Below are positions 7,123 through 15,490 of a DNA stretch of 32,042 bases, in pieces (the stretch's first letter is position 1; each line of letters begins with the position of its first letter). The translations under genes were made by a program, and so were the position numbers. The stretch is from Actinoallomurus sp. (GTDB taxonomy: Bacteria; Actinomycetota; Actinomycetes; Streptosporangiales; Streptosporangiaceae). The stretch is taken from positions 1-32,042 of the forward strand of contig JAOPYL010000061.1 in NCBI GenBank assembly GCA_025964625.1. Reading direction: 5' to 3'. The notes beneath the pieces were generated by a model. That model was not told where the DNA came from. It did no database searches and saw only the letters and a list, made by a program, of their open reading frames with translations.

Positions 7123-8742
7123 TCATTCGGCGACGAGCTCGGGGAGCTCCTCGACGCGTGGTTCGCCGGCGTCGGCGAAGTAGTCGGAGTGCCCGGTCTC
7201 GTCCACGCCGTCCGGTATCCCGGTCGCCTTGAAGATCGCGGTGAGGGCCAGCACCACGATCATGTTGATCACGAAGGCGGTCAGCGCGATATAGCCGGTG
7301 TGATGGACGAGCGGAATGTTCGCGATGGACTGTCCGAAGTGCTTCTGCGTGGGGGAGGGCTGGTTGTAGGCGGTGAGAGTGCCGTACACCATGGCCACCG
7401 CCCAGCCCGCGAGCAGCGCCCAGCGGTGGAACCACCGGGTGAACAGCCCGAACCCCAGCGACGGGAACGTCTGCACGATCCAGATGCCGCCGAGGAGCTG
7501 CAGGTTGATGGCCAGGGTCTTGTCGAAGGCCAGTACGAAGACCAGAGCGCCCACCTTGACCAGCAGCGACACGAACTGCGACACCCGGGTCTCCTCCGCG
7601 GGCGTGGCGCCGGGGCGGAAGAACTCCTTGTAGACGTTGCGGGTGAACAGGTTCGACGCCGCGATCGACATGATCGCCGCCGGGACCAGCGCGCCCACGC
7701 CGATGGCGGCGAAGGCCACCCCGGCGAACCAGCTGGGGAAAACATGGTCGAACAGCGTTGGCACGGCGAGCTGCGGGTTCTTCGCGGCCTTGACCGCCGC
7801 GGCGACGTCCGGTGCGGCCAGTGCCATGTAGCCGAGCAGCGCGAGGAGCCCGAGCATCAGCGAGTACGCCGGGAGCAGCGCGGCGTTCCGCTTGATCACG
7901 CTGCGCCGCCCGGACGCCAGTGCGCCGGTGACCGTGTGCGGATAGATGAAGAGCGCCAGCGCCGACCCGAGGGCGAGGGTGCCGTACGCCCAGTGGGTCA
8001 TGTCGCCGGTGATGAGGGATCCGCTCGGCTTGTGTGTCGCCGGGTTGGTCTTGGCCAGGCTCGCCTGGGCGCTGTCGAAGATGTGGCCCCAGCCGCCCAG
8101 CTTCGCCGGGATGTAGATGATCGCGACGATGATCACCAGGTAGATGAGCGTGTCCTTGACGAAGGCGATCAGGGCGGGCGCGCGCAGGCCGGACGTGTAG
8201 GTGTAGGCGGCGAGTAGCGCGAACGCGATGAACAGCGGCAGGTCCTTGGCGAGCCCCGAGCCCTTGACCCCCATGACGGTCAGTACGGCCTGGATACCCA
8301 CGAGCTGGAGCGCGATGTAGGGCATCATCGCCAGGATCCCGGTGATCGCGATGGCCAGGCCCAGGGACTTGGAGCCGAAGCGCCCGCGGACGAAGTCGGC
8401 CGTCGTCACGTAGCCGTGGACATGCGACACCGACCACAGGCGCGGGCCGATAAGGAACACGATCGGGTACGCGATCGCCGCGTACGGGAGGGCCCAGAAC
8501 CCCATCGCGCCGCTGGCGAACACGACCGCGGGCACCGCGATGAAGGTGTACGCGGTGTAGAGGTCGCCGCCGAGCAGGAACCAGGTGGTGAACGTGCCGA
8601 AGCCGCGGCCCCCCAGCCCCCATTCGTCGAGGTGGAGAAGCGTCGGCCCGCGCCGCCAGCGCGCGGCGGCGAAGCCGACCACTGTGACCAGGCCGAAGAA
8701 GAAGATGAAGACGCCGAGTTCGACGCCGTTGACGTCCGTCAT
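7123..8742 (-). CDS. Sodium:solute symporter (SSS family, MctP-like)
   Basis: This 539-residue polytopic membrane protein has about 13 hydrophobic segments and an N-terminus with the SSS signature (LGGRGFGTFTTWFLLGGDL). The C-terminal tail is acidic (EELPELVAE). SSS proteins use the sodium gradient to import organic acids, vitamins, proline or sugars. The adjacent DUF3311 protein is the usual partner of MctP-type monocarboxylate permeases, so a short organic acid is the best guess. It is however inside a biotin region and followed after 32 nt by BsaP; the family also contains vitamin carriers such as PanF and the animal multivitamin transporter. The substrate is not decidable here. ATG 8742 is taken; the DUF3311 stop lies 4 nt upstream, so the two are coupled. 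Confidence 0.85.
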   Translation of the reverse strand: MTDVNGVELGVFIFFFGLVTVVGFAAARWRRGPTLLHLDEWGLGGRGFGTFTTWFLLGGDLYTAYTFIAVPAVVFASGAMGFWALPYAAIAYPIVFLIGPRLWSVSHVHGYVTTADFVRGRFGSKSLGLAIAITGILAMMPYIALQLVGIQAVLTVMGVKGSGLAKDLPLFIAFALLAAYTYTSGLRAPALIAFVKDTLIYLVIIVAIIYIPAKLGGWGHIFDSAQASLAKTNPATHKPSGSLITGDMTHWAYGTLALGSALALFIYPHTVTGALASGRRSVIKRNAALLPAYSLMLGLLALLGYMALAAPDVAAAVKAAKNPQLAVPTLFDHVFPSWFAGVAFAAIGVGALVPAAIMSIAASNLFTRNVYKEFFRPGATPAEETRVSQFVSLLVKVGALVFVLAFDKTLAINLQLLGGIWIVQTFPSLGFGLFTRWFHRWALLAGWAVAMVYGTLTAYNQPSPTQKHFGQSIANIPLVHHTGYIALTAFVINMIVVLALTAIFKATGIPDGVDETGHSDYFADAGEPRVEELPELVAE

Positions 8743-8746
8743 CGGG

Positions 8747-9016
8747 TCACTCGCCCTCCTCGCTCGACGGGGCATCGGGCGGTGTGCGGCGATCGTCTCC
8801 CCGGGGGCGCGTGAGCGCGTACGCGATCCCGATGAAGACCGCGGTGATGATGACCCAGAGGAGCTGCCACCAGTAGAAGAAGGGGAACCCGGCGAGCCGT
8901 GGCTTCACCTTCGCGTAGGTGGGGACGGCGAGGTAGGCGGCGAATGGCGCGATCAGGAGGACGGCGACCACGACCCGCACGAGGGGGCTGGTCGAACGCG
9001 GATCACCTTGAGGCAT
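8747..9016 (-). CDS. DUF3311 small membrane protein
   Basis: This 89-residue protein has two hydrophobic segments (VVVAVLLIAPFAAYLAVP and LLWVIITAVFIGIAYAL) with the aromatic FPFFYWWQ motif of the DUF3311 family between them, then a charged tail. The family normally precedes an SSS symporter and is thought to be its accessory subunit. The spacing here (4 nt to the symporter start) supports that. ATG 9016 has AAAGGG about 7 nt upstream; longer frames lack this. The molecular role is unknown. Confidence 0.85.
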   Translation of the reverse strand: MPQGDPRSTSPLVRVVVAVLLIAPFAAYLAVPTYAKVKPRLAGFPFFYWWQLLWVIITAVFIGIAYALTRPRGDDRRTPPDAPSSEEGE

Positions 9017-9060
9017 TGGGCGCCCTTTCGAAACAGAGTTCCGCTGGGCGCCACTTTGAA
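9017..9060. repeat. Imperfect direct repeat before the DUF3311 gene
   Basis: TGGGCGCC occurs at 9017-9024 and again at 9045-9052, each followed within a few bases by CTTT and GAA. The units are 28 nt apart and lie in the leader of the DUF3311-symporter operon, the first next to its start codon. They may be an operator, but no regulator is evident. Confidence 0.35.
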
Positions 9061-9147
9061 CGCGGTCGATAACGTTCTTGTCTCGGCCACGCCGATCCGG
9101 ATCACGAATCGGCAACGGTCTGACCGGCCCGGGCGGTACCGGGAGCG

Positions 9148-9900
9148 TCAGCGGGTCAACGCGGTACAGCCGGGCTCGTCCGGAAGCAGCGGGCGGATGG
9201 TCACCCGGAAGGTCTGGCCGCGGTCACGCCACTGCGTGCGGTGCGCGGCCACCTGCTCGGCCTTGGCGACGTCCGCGCCGGTGAGCACCGTGCAGCTCTG
9301 CGTGCCGACCCTGGCTCCGGAGGCCAGCGGTTTGAACGGCCACGCCGGCCCCGCCCCGTTGACGGAGGTCGCCAGCGCCGCGAGGCGGGCGGGGCGGTAC
9401 GGCTGCGGGTCGGCGGTCAGGTCGCTCCGCGGCCACGTGGCCGGATCGAGGCGCTCCAGGAACTTCTCGGCGGGGTCGCCGCCGCCACCCGCCTGAATGA
9501 TCTTCGTCGTGCGTGGCCGGCCGCCCGTCACGAAGGTGATGACCTTGTACATCGCGTCGGCGACCCGCGGGTCGTCGGCCGTGCGCGGTGTGGCGAGCCC
9601 GGCCTCGGACGCCGCCGAGACGAGCCGCTGGAGCACCTGCGGTGTGAGGTGGTACTCGGTCAGCTGCCGGCCGCCTGCGATGGCGCGCCCGTCACCGTAC
9701 AGCGAGAAGTCCGGGAGGGAACCGGGGCCGCCCAGCCCGGCGATGCCGCCCGAGGTCCTGATGCGCAGCACCAGTGCGTCGCCCGTGCCCGTACTCGGGG
9801 CGGCGGGCGTCGAGTGCCCGTCCTGGGCCCGGGAACTCCCGGCACAGCCGCACACGAGCAGTGCGACGCTGGCGAAAGCCGCTGCGACCGCCGTCTTCAT
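9148..9900 (-). CDS. Secreted lipoprotein of unknown function
   Basis: This 250-residue protein starts with a lipoprotein signal peptide: a basic MK start, a hydrophobic stretch AAAFASVALLVCG, and a lipobox Cys followed by AGSS. The mature part is Ser/Thr/Pro-rich at first, then a globular domain with LVLRIRTSGG at its start and MYKVITFVTGG in the middle. A pair of cysteines near the end (QSCTVL and PGCTALT) could form an extracytoplasmic disulfide. ATG 9900 is taken with GAGGG upstream. It lies 63 nt after bioB on the same strand and may be read through from it. I do not recognise a family, and a biotin role is not implied by the sequence. Confidence 0.75.
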   Translation of the reverse strand: MKTAVAAAFASVALLVCGCAGSSRAQDGHSTPAAPSTGTGDALVLRIRTSGGIAGLGGPGSLPDFSLYGDGRAIAGGRQLTEYHLTPQVLQRLVSAASEAGLATPRTADDPRVADAMYKVITFVTGGRPRTTKIIQAGGGGDPAEKFLERLDPATWPRSDLTADPQPYRPARLAALATSVNGAGPAWPFKPLASGARVGTQSCTVLTGADVAKAEQVAAHRTQWRDRGQTFRVTIRPLLPDEPGCTALTR

Positions 9901-9963
9901 GCTGATCACCCTCAGTGCGTGGCGTGCTGTCCGGACTTCGACGTTACCGGGCGGCACGGTGCT

Positions 9964-11031
9964 CTAGAGAGTCTGTGACAAGGCCTTGATCGGCATTTTC
10001 AGTTCGCCGAGCATCTCGAGGTCGCGGTCGGCCGACCGGCCGAGCGTGGTGAGGTAGTTGCCGACGATGATCGCGTTGATCCCGCCGAGCATGCCCGACT
10101 TGGTGCCGAGGTCCCCGAGCGTCAGCTCCCGTCCTCCGGCGTAGCGCAGGATCGTGCGGGGCAGGGCCAGCCGGAACGCCGCGATGGTCTTCAGCGCCTC
10201 GACGCCCTCGACCATGGGGTAGCCCGCGAAGGGGGTTCCGGGCCGTGGGTTCAGGAAGTTCAGCGGAACCTCGTCGGGTGCCAGCTCGCCGAGCTGGGCG
10301 GCGAACTCGGCCCGCTGCGCGATCGTCTCGCCCATTCCGACGATCCCGCCGCAGCACAGCTCCATGCCGGCCGCGCGCACCATCTCGCAGGTCTCCCAGC
10401 GCTCCTCCCAGGTATGGGTCGTCACGACGTTCTGGAAGTGCGACTTCGGCGTCTCGAGATTGTGGTTGTAGCGGTGCACGCCCATGGCCGCCAGGTCGTC
10501 GACCTGCTCCTGGGTGAGCATGCCCAGCGAGCAGGCGATGTTGATGTCCACCTCGTCCTGGATGGCCTTGACACCGTCGCGTACCTGCGCCATGAGCCGA
10601 TCGTCGGGTCCCCGGACGGCGGCGACGATGCAGAATTCGGTCGCGCCGGTCGCCGCGGTCTCCTTCGCCGCCCGCACCAGTGACGGGACGTCCAGCCAGG
10701 CCGCGCGCACCGGAGACTCGAACCTGCCGGACTGGGAGCAGAAATGACAGTCCTCCGGGCAGCCGCCGGTCTTCACCGAGACGATGCCCTCCACTTCGAC
10801 CTCGGGCCCGCACCACCGCATGCGGACCTCGTGCGCGAGCGCGAGGAGGTCCTCGACACGGTCGTCCGGAAGCGTCAGGCACTCGTGGACCTGGTGTTCA
10901 CCGAGACCCTCACCCCTGCCGAGCACCTGGGCGCGGGCGACGGCGAGGATGCCGGCCTGTGCGTCCGGGGCCTGGCCTGGCGGGTACTCGCCGGTCGTGG
11001 GCGTCGCCGATGCCTCGTGGTTGTCGTTCAC
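9964..11031 (-). CDS. bioB: Biotin synthase
   Basis: This 355-residue radical-SAM enzyme converts dethiobiotin to biotin by sulfur insertion. The radical SAM cluster [10 protein letters not shown] (C-x3-C-x2-C) is intact, followed by [23 protein letters not shown] and [12 protein letters not shown] are typical BioB motifs. GTG 11031 is chosen because AGAGGA lies 6 nt upstream. An ATG at 11046 overlaps the bioD stop, but it would put the ribosome site inside the coding sequence. It follows bioD by 11 nt and the two are clearly one operon. The Arg and Cys ligands of the second cluster are probably present but I did not map every one. It may need the BsaP-like protein encoded downstream. Confidence 0.95.
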   Translation of the reverse strand: MNDNHEASATPTTGEYPPGQAPDAQAGILAVARAQVLGRGEGLGEHQVHECLTLPDDRVEDLLALAHEVRMRWCGPEVEVEGIVSVKTGGCPEDCHFCSQSGRFESPVRAAWLDVPSLVRAAKETAATGATEFCIVAAVRGPDDRLMAQVRDGVKAIQDEVDINIACSLGMLTQEQVDDLAAMGVHRYNHNLETPKSHFQNVVTTHTWEERWETCEMVRAAGMELCCGGIVGMGETIAQRAEFAAQLGELAPDEVPLNFLNPRPGTPFAGYPMVEGVEALKTIAAFRLALPRTILRYAGGRELTLGDLGTKSGMLGGINAIIVGNYLTTLGRSADRDLEMLGELKMPIKALSQTL

Positions 11032-11042
11032 GGGTCTTCCTC

Positions 11043-11783
11043 TCATGGGGTCAGGTCCCCGTACGTGCGTACACGGGCACGGCAATCCTCCCGGAAGCTC
11101 GCCGCGTTGAAGGCTCCCCCGAGGTGAGGCGCCAGGCCGGCACGGGCGGCGAGCAGGAATTCCGGGCCGTCGAGGTGGCCTGACCGTTCGGGCAGGGCTC
11201 CCAAGAGCGGGCGCGCGGCGATGGTCTCCAGGTCCCGGACATTGCACAGGTCGTCGAGACCGGGCCTGCGCGGCCACGCTCCGATGACCACACCGGCGAG
11301 GTCGACCCCGCGGCCCGCCATGACCTCCAGCGTCAGCGCCGTGTGGTTGAGCGTGCCCAGGCCCGGCCGTGTCGTGACGAGGACGGGTGCGCCGAGGGAA
11401 TGGGCCAGGTCCGCGAGGGTGGTGCCGTCCTCGTCGTACCGCACCAGCACCCCGCCCGCGCCTTCGACGATCACCAGGTCCCGGTCGAGGGAGCGGATGC
11501 GGTCGGCGCACGCGGCGAGATCGGGCGGCGGCAGTTCGGCCAGACGGGCCGCCGCGGCGGGTGACAGCGCGCCGGCGTAGCGGGCGTACTCGTGCAGGTC
11601 GTCGATGCCCGCCAGCCGCCGAACCTCATCGAGGTCGCCGGGCCGGCCCGGACGCGTGCCGGTCTGGGCGGGCTTGACCACCGCGACCGAGGCTCCGCGC
11701 GTATGCGCCAGCGCCGCGATCGCGGCCGTGACGACCGTCTTGCCAACCCCGGTGTCGGTCCCGGTGACGATGAGCACACTCAC
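11043..11783 (-). CDS. bioD: Dethiobiotin synthetase
   Basis: This 246-residue enzyme forms the ureido ring of dethiobiotin from 7,8-diaminopelargonate, CO2 and ATP. The P-loop GTDTGVGKT is at the N-terminus, with VVKPAQTGT (about residue 36) and [11 protein letters not shown] (about residue 105) as the other conserved blocks. The start GTG 11783 lies exactly 7 nt after a TAGAGT -10-like hexamer and has no ribosome site, suggesting a leaderless message. It is separated from the DasR-like gene by 110 nt but from bioB by only 11 nt. bioD-bioB therefore seem to form their own unit. Confidence 0.95.
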   Translation of the reverse strand: MSVLIVTGTDTGVGKTVVTAAIAALAHTRGASVAVVKPAQTGTRPGRPGDLDEVRRLAGIDDLHEYARYAGALSPAAAARLAELPPPDLAACADRIRSLDRDLVIVEGAGGVLVRYDEDGTTLADLAHSLGAPVLVTTRPGLGTLNHTALTLEVMAGRGVDLAGVVIGAWPRRPGLDDLCNVRDLETIAARPLLGALPERSGHLDGPEFLLAARAGLAPHLGGAFNAASFREDCRARVRTYGDLTP

Positions 11784-11790
11784 CCGGGCG

Positions 11791-11796
11791 ACTCTA
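11791..11796 (-). promoter_or_regulatory. -10 element for a leaderless bioD-bioB transcript
   Basis: TAGAGT (TAnnnT consensus) ends 7 nt before the GTG of bioD, and there is no Shine-Dalgarno sequence. This is the standard actinobacterial leaderless layout. The spacing is seen; promoter activity is inferred. Confidence 0.5.
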
Positions 11797-11893
11797 GCGA
11801 GTCATCCCGCCCGGCCCCGGCCGGCGGCACGCCCGGACCGGCCGGGTGATCTCTCGGAACCGCGCCTTCACCGGCCCGGGTGGCGCGGCAGGG

Positions 11894-12646
11894 TCAGGGG
11901 GTCTCGCGCCGGCGGCTGAGGCGGGTGATGAACTTGTAGCGGTCGCCGCGGTAGAAGGACTGGGCCCATTCGACGGGCTCGCCGGCGGTGTCGAAGGCAT
12001 GCCGGGACAGCAGCAGCAGCGGCAGGCCGACGTCGACGCCGAGGAGCTGTGCGTCCTCCGGCGTGGCGAGGACGGTCTCGATGGTCTCCTCCGCCTCGGC
12101 GAGATGCACGTCGTAGGCGGTGGCGAGGGTCTCGTACAGCGACCGATGGCGGGGCAGCTCCTTGCGCAGACCGGGGAAGCGCCGGGCGGGCAGGAGTGAC
12201 GTGTCGATCGACATCGGCTCGCCGTCCGCCAGCCGGAGTCGGTGTATGCGCAGAGCCCGGCCGCCGGGGCGGATGCCCAGCAGGGTCGCGACGCGCTCGT
12301 CCGCGGTGACGTAGCCGATGTCGAGGATGCGGGTCTCCGGATGCAGCCCGTGGTGCCGCATGTCCTCGGTGTAGCTCACCAGCTGGAGCTCCTGTGCCAC
12401 CTTCGGCTTGGCGACGAACGTGCCCTTGCCCTGGATGCGCTGCAGGCGTCCCTCGATCACCAGCTCCGCCAGAGCCTGCCGGACCGTGGTGCGCGAGGTC
12501 CCGTACTTCTCCGCGAGAGTGCGTTCGGGCGGCAGGGGGCTTCCCGGCGCCAGCGCCTCGGTCAGCTCGACGAGGTGCTTCTTCAGCCGGTAGTACTTGG
12601 GAACGCGGGGTTCCGCCCCGAGCTCAGGTGCCCGCTCAGCCGTCAC
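11894..12646 (-). CDS. DasR-like GntR/HutC-family regulator
   Basis: This 250-residue regulator has an N-terminal GntR winged helix ([20 protein letters not shown], residues about 39-58; then [14 protein letters not shown]) and a C-terminal UTRA ligand domain. [31 protein letters not shown], and GEPVEW with YRGDRYKF match Streptomyces DasR very closely as I remember it. DasR senses glucosamine-6-phosphate and GlcNAc-6-phosphate and represses chitin and GlcNAc uptake genes. The gene lies 15 nt after bioF, with AGGAG 6 nt before GTG 12646, so it is co-transcribed with bioF. No clear DasR site (TGGTCTAGACCA) was seen nearby. It could be the true DasR or a paralogue reassigned to biotin control. 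Confidence 0.85.
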   Translation of the reverse strand: MTAERAPELGAEPRVPKYYRLKKHLVELTEALAPGSPLPPERTLAEKYGTSRTTVRQALAELVIEGRLQRIQGKGTFVAKPKVAQELQLVSYTEDMRHHGLHPETRILDIGYVTADERVATLLGIRPGGRALRIHRLRLADGEPMSIDTSLLPARRFPGLRKELPRHRSLYETLATAYDVHLAEAEETIETVLATPEDAQLLGVDVGLPLLLLSRHAFDTAGEPVEWAQSFYRGDRYKFITRLSRRRETP

Positions 12647-12661
12647 ACGCTCTCCTAGTGT

Positions 12662-13840
12662 TCACCGCCGCGTCGCTCCGGCGTTACGAGCAGCGTACGG
12701 CCCGATTTCATCCCTGACATCAGTCAGGGCCCTGGTGACCATTGTGAGTTCTGCCTCGCGGAGGTTCGAGCGGGCGGTCAGGCGCAGGCAGGCACGGCCG
12801 GGTGGCACCGACGGCGGCCGGAAACAGCCGACCCGGACCCCGTGCCCGGCGCAGATCTCCGCCGCGCGAACCGCGTCGCCTGCTTCGCCGATGACGACGG
12901 GGACCACCGCGGCCGCGGGCGAGGTGGTCCCCAGCCCGAGCGCGCGGACGGTCTCGGCTAGCTGGCGGGCGCGTTCGCGGGCACGGCCCGCCAGTTCGGG
13001 TTCGGCCACGAGCACATCGAGCGCGGTGGCCGCGGCGCCGGCGCTCGCCGGGGCGAGCCCGGTGTCGAAGACGAAGGAGCGGGCGGTGTCGATCAGCGTC
13101 TCGATCACCTGTGGAGCGCCGAGCACCGCGCCCCCCTGCGAGCCGAGGGACTTCGACAGGGTGACCGTCAGGACGACGTCGGGCTCTCCCGCCAGCCCCG
13201 CCGCGTACGCCGCGCCCCGCCCGCCCGGTCCGACGACACCGAGCGCGTGCGCCTCGTCGATGACGAGCAGCCCGCCGTGTCGGCGTACGACGTCGTGCAG
13301 CTCACGGAGCGGCGCCAGGTCGCCGTCGACGGAGAAGACCGCGTCGGTGACGACGAGCGCGTCGGTCGCGCCCGCGAGCGCGGCGTCCACGGCCGCGATG
13401 TCACCGTGCGGCGTGACCACGACCGGGCAGCGGGAGAGCCGGCAGCCGTCGATGAGGGAGGCGTGGTTGCCCTGGTCGGAGACGATCAGGCCGGGGCGCA
13501 GTGCCGTGAGCGCGCCCAGGTTGGCGAGGTAGCCCGAGGAGAAGACCAGGCCCGACGGCATGCCGGTGAAGCAGGCCAGCCGCTGCTCGAGCGCGGCGTG
13601 CAGCTCGGTGGTGCCGGTGACGAGTCGCGACCCGGTCGCCCCCGCGCCCCAGGTGCGAACGGCCTCCACCGCGCCCTCGATCAGGCGGGGATCGCGCGAC
13701 AGCCCGAGGTAGTCGTTGGAGGCCATGTCGAGCAGCCGATGGTCGGGCGTACGGGGCCGCAGCGTGCGGCGGAGCCCGGCGTCGATGCGCTCCCGCGCCG
13801 AGGCCGCCAGCCGGTCAAGAGGATCCACAGGCCGCATCAT
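12662..13840 (-). CDS. bioF: 8-amino-7-oxononanoate synthase
   Basis: This 392-residue PLP enzyme condenses pimeloyl-ACP/CoA with alanine, the first committed biotin step. LLDMASNDYLGLSRDP, GATGSRLVTGTTELH, VIDEAHALGVVG and the PLP-lysine block VTLSKSLGSQGG are all visible. The length is normal. ATG 13840 or ATG 13837 are possible; the ribosome site is weak. The start lies only 27 nt from the divergent histidine kinase start, so promoters must overlap coding DNA or the messages must be leaderless. The DasR-like gene follows by 15 nt. bioA, the next pathway step, is absent from the window. Confidence 0.93.
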   Translation of the reverse strand: MMRPVDPLDRLAASARERIDAGLRRTLRPRTPDHRLLDMASNDYLGLSRDPRLIEGAVEAVRTWGAGATGSRLVTGTTELHAALEQRLACFTGMPSGLVFSSGYLANLGALTALRPGLIVSDQGNHASLIDGCRLSRCPVVVTPHGDIAAVDAALAGATDALVVTDAVFSVDGDLAPLRELHDVVRRHGGLLVIDEAHALGVVGPGGRGAAYAAGLAGEPDVVLTVTLSKSLGSQGGAVLGAPQVIETLIDTARSFVFDTGLAPASAGAAATALDVLVAEPELAGRARERARQLAETVRALGLGTTSPAAAVVPVVIGEAGDAVRAAEICAGHGVRVGCFRPPSVPPGRACLRLTARSNLREAELTMVTRALTDVRDEIGPYAARNAGATRR

Positions 13841-13867
13841 TCCAGGACGACCTGCGATGATGCAGGC

Positions 13868-15394
13868 GTGCCCACGTTGAGCGACCTGACCAAGCAGCAC
13901 ACCGATCTGGACACCGCGGACCTCGAATGGATTCACGCGCTGGTGTCGGACTGGCAGCTGCTCGCCGATCTGTCCTTCGCGGACCTCGTCCTCTGGGTCC
14001 CGCTGGCCTCCTGCCGTACCGGTGCCGGAGCCGCTCGCCCGGAGCGGACGCCTTCCGAGGTCGACAGCTGGGTGGCGGTGGCCCAGATCCGCCCCACGAC
14101 CGGCCCGACCGCGTATCCCGACGACCTCGTCGGCGTGGTGGCCGGCCGCGGACGGCGCGGCCTCGTCGACGTGGCCTGGCGGGAAGGCCGCATCTGCCGC
14201 GAAGGTGATCCGGAGTGGGGCAGCGGCATCCCGGTCCGCGAGGAGGCCATCCCCGTGCGCCGCGGCCGGCGGATCCTCGGCATCATCCAGCGCAGCACGA
14301 ACCTCAGCTCGGCCCGTACGCCCAGCCGTCTCGAACTGACCTATCTGCAGAGCGCCAGCGACCTGGCGAAAATGATCAGCGACGGTCGATTCCCGTTCCC
14401 GGGCCAGGAGCCCAATCTCGCCCGTTCGCCGCGCGTGGGCGATGGGCTGCTCCGCGTCGACCGGGACGGGCGCGTGCTGTACGCGAGCCCCAACGCCCAG
14501 TCGGCGTACCGGCGGCTGGGCCTGGCCACCGATCTCGTGGGCACGCATCTGGGGGACACCACCGCACGGCTGAACACCGCGCCGGTCGACGACTCTCTGG
14601 CCGTCGTCACCGGCGGGCGTGCGGCCCGCGAGACCGAGATCGAAGCGAACGGCGCGATCGTGCAGCTCCGCGCCATCCCGCTGATCGTCGACGGCCACCG
14701 TACCGGCGCGATCGTGCTGCTGCGGGACGTCACCGAGCTGCGGTGGCGCGACCGGGAGCTGCTGACCAAGGACGCGACGATCCGTGAGATCCACCATCGG
14801 GTGAAGAACAACCTGCAGACCGTCGCCGCGCTGCTGCGGTTGCAGGCGCGGCGGCTGCGGGTGCCGGAGGGGCGGGAGGCGCTGGAGGAGGCGGTACGCC
14901 GCGTCGGGTCGATCGCGATCGTGCACGAGACCCTGTCGCACACCCCTGACGAGCTCATCGACTTCGACGACATCGCCGACCGGGTGATGGCGATGGCCGG
15001 GGAGGTGTCCGCGGCGGAGACCCAGGTGCGGCCGAAGCGGATCGGCGGCTTCGGCGTACTCCCGGCGGTGATCGCCACGCCCCTCGCCATGGTCCTCGCC
15101 GAGCTGTTGCAGAACGCTCTTGAACACGGGCTGACGGACCAGGCCGGGCTGCTGGAGGTGGTGATCAGCCGGACCGAGAAGCGCCTCAACGTGCTCGTAG
15201 CCGACAGCGGGAAGGGGCTGCCGCCGGACTTCGACGTGGAGTCGGCCGCCAGCCTCGGCCTGCAGATCGTCCGCACGCTGATCGTGGGGGAGCTGGGAGG
15301 GGTGCTCGACCTGCGGCCGCGAGACGGCGGTGGCACCGAGGTGATGCTCGACATCCCGCTCGATCAGGGCCCCCGGACCCCGCCCAGGGGCTGA
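13868..15394 (+). CDS. pdtaS: PdtaS-type sensor histidine kinase
   Basis: This 508-residue cytosolic kinase has an N-terminal GAF-like domain (WQLLADLSFADLVLWVPL onward), a PAS domain (about 190-300), a HisKA_2 dimerisation helix with the phospho-acceptor in EIHHRVKNNLQT (about residue 310), and an HATPase domain (ELLQNALEHG, DSGKGLPPDF, SLGLQIVRTL). It aligns along its length with M. tuberculosis PdtaS (Rv3220c), which phosphorylates the ANTAR RNA-binding regulator PdtaR. That regulator is not in this window. GTG 13868 gives an N-terminus (VPTLSDL) like the known one but lacks a ribosome site. A strong hairpin follows the stop. It lies tail to tail with whiB1, as in mycobacteria. Confidence 0.9.
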   Translation: MPTLSDLTKQHTDLDTADLEWIHALVSDWQLLADLSFADLVLWVPLASCRTGAGAARPERTPSEVDSWVAVAQIRPTTGPTAYPDDLVGVVAGRGRRGLVDVAWREGRICREGDPEWGSGIPVREEAIPVRRGRRILGIIQRSTNLSSARTPSRLELTYLQSASDLAKMISDGRFPFPGQEPNLARSPRVGDGLLRVDRDGRVLYASPNAQSAYRRLGLATDLVGTHLGDTTARLNTAPVDDSLAVVTGGRAARETEIEANGAIVQLRAIPLIVDGHRTGAIVLLRDVTELRWRDRELLTKDATIREIHHRVKNNLQTVAALLRLQARRLRVPEGREALEEAVRRVGSIAIVHETLSHTPDELIDFDDIADRVMAMAGEVSAAETQVRPKRIGGFGVLPAVIATPLAMVLAELLQNALEHGLTDQAGLLEVVISRTEKRLNVLVADSGKGLPPDFDVESAASLGLQIVRTLIVGELGGVLDLRPRDGGGTEVMLDIPLDQGPRTPPRG

Positions 15395-15402
15395 GAAAGC
15401 GG

Positions 15403-15431
15403 CAGCGCCCGTGGCGGAGCCACGGGCGCTG
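15403..15431 (+). terminator. Terminator of the histidine kinase gene
   Basis: A perfect 13-bp stem (15403-15415 with 15419-15431) around a GGA loop begins 8 nt after the TGA stop. It has no T run, as is common in actinobacteria, and may also serve the convergent whiB1 gene. Confidence 0.75.
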
Positions 15432-15490
15432 ATGCCGTACGGCCGACTGCGCGGATCTACGTCGGAAACGCGGTGCCGTGCCGGAGTTCG

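Noticed and set aside
7102-8217. 371-codon plus-strand frame opposite the symporter
   Set aside because: Antisense shadow with low-complexity charged sequence; the minus strand encodes a clear multi-helix transporter.
9961-9968. CTCTAGAG near the bioB end as a DasR site
   Set aside because: It lacks the flanking bases of the DasR consensus and lies at a gene end, not at a promoter.
12662-15127. Very long open frame on the minus strand across bioF and the histidine kinase gene
   Set aside because: Only 12662-13840 encodes recognisable BioF; the rest is the antisense of the PdtaS-type kinase, a common effect of high GC.
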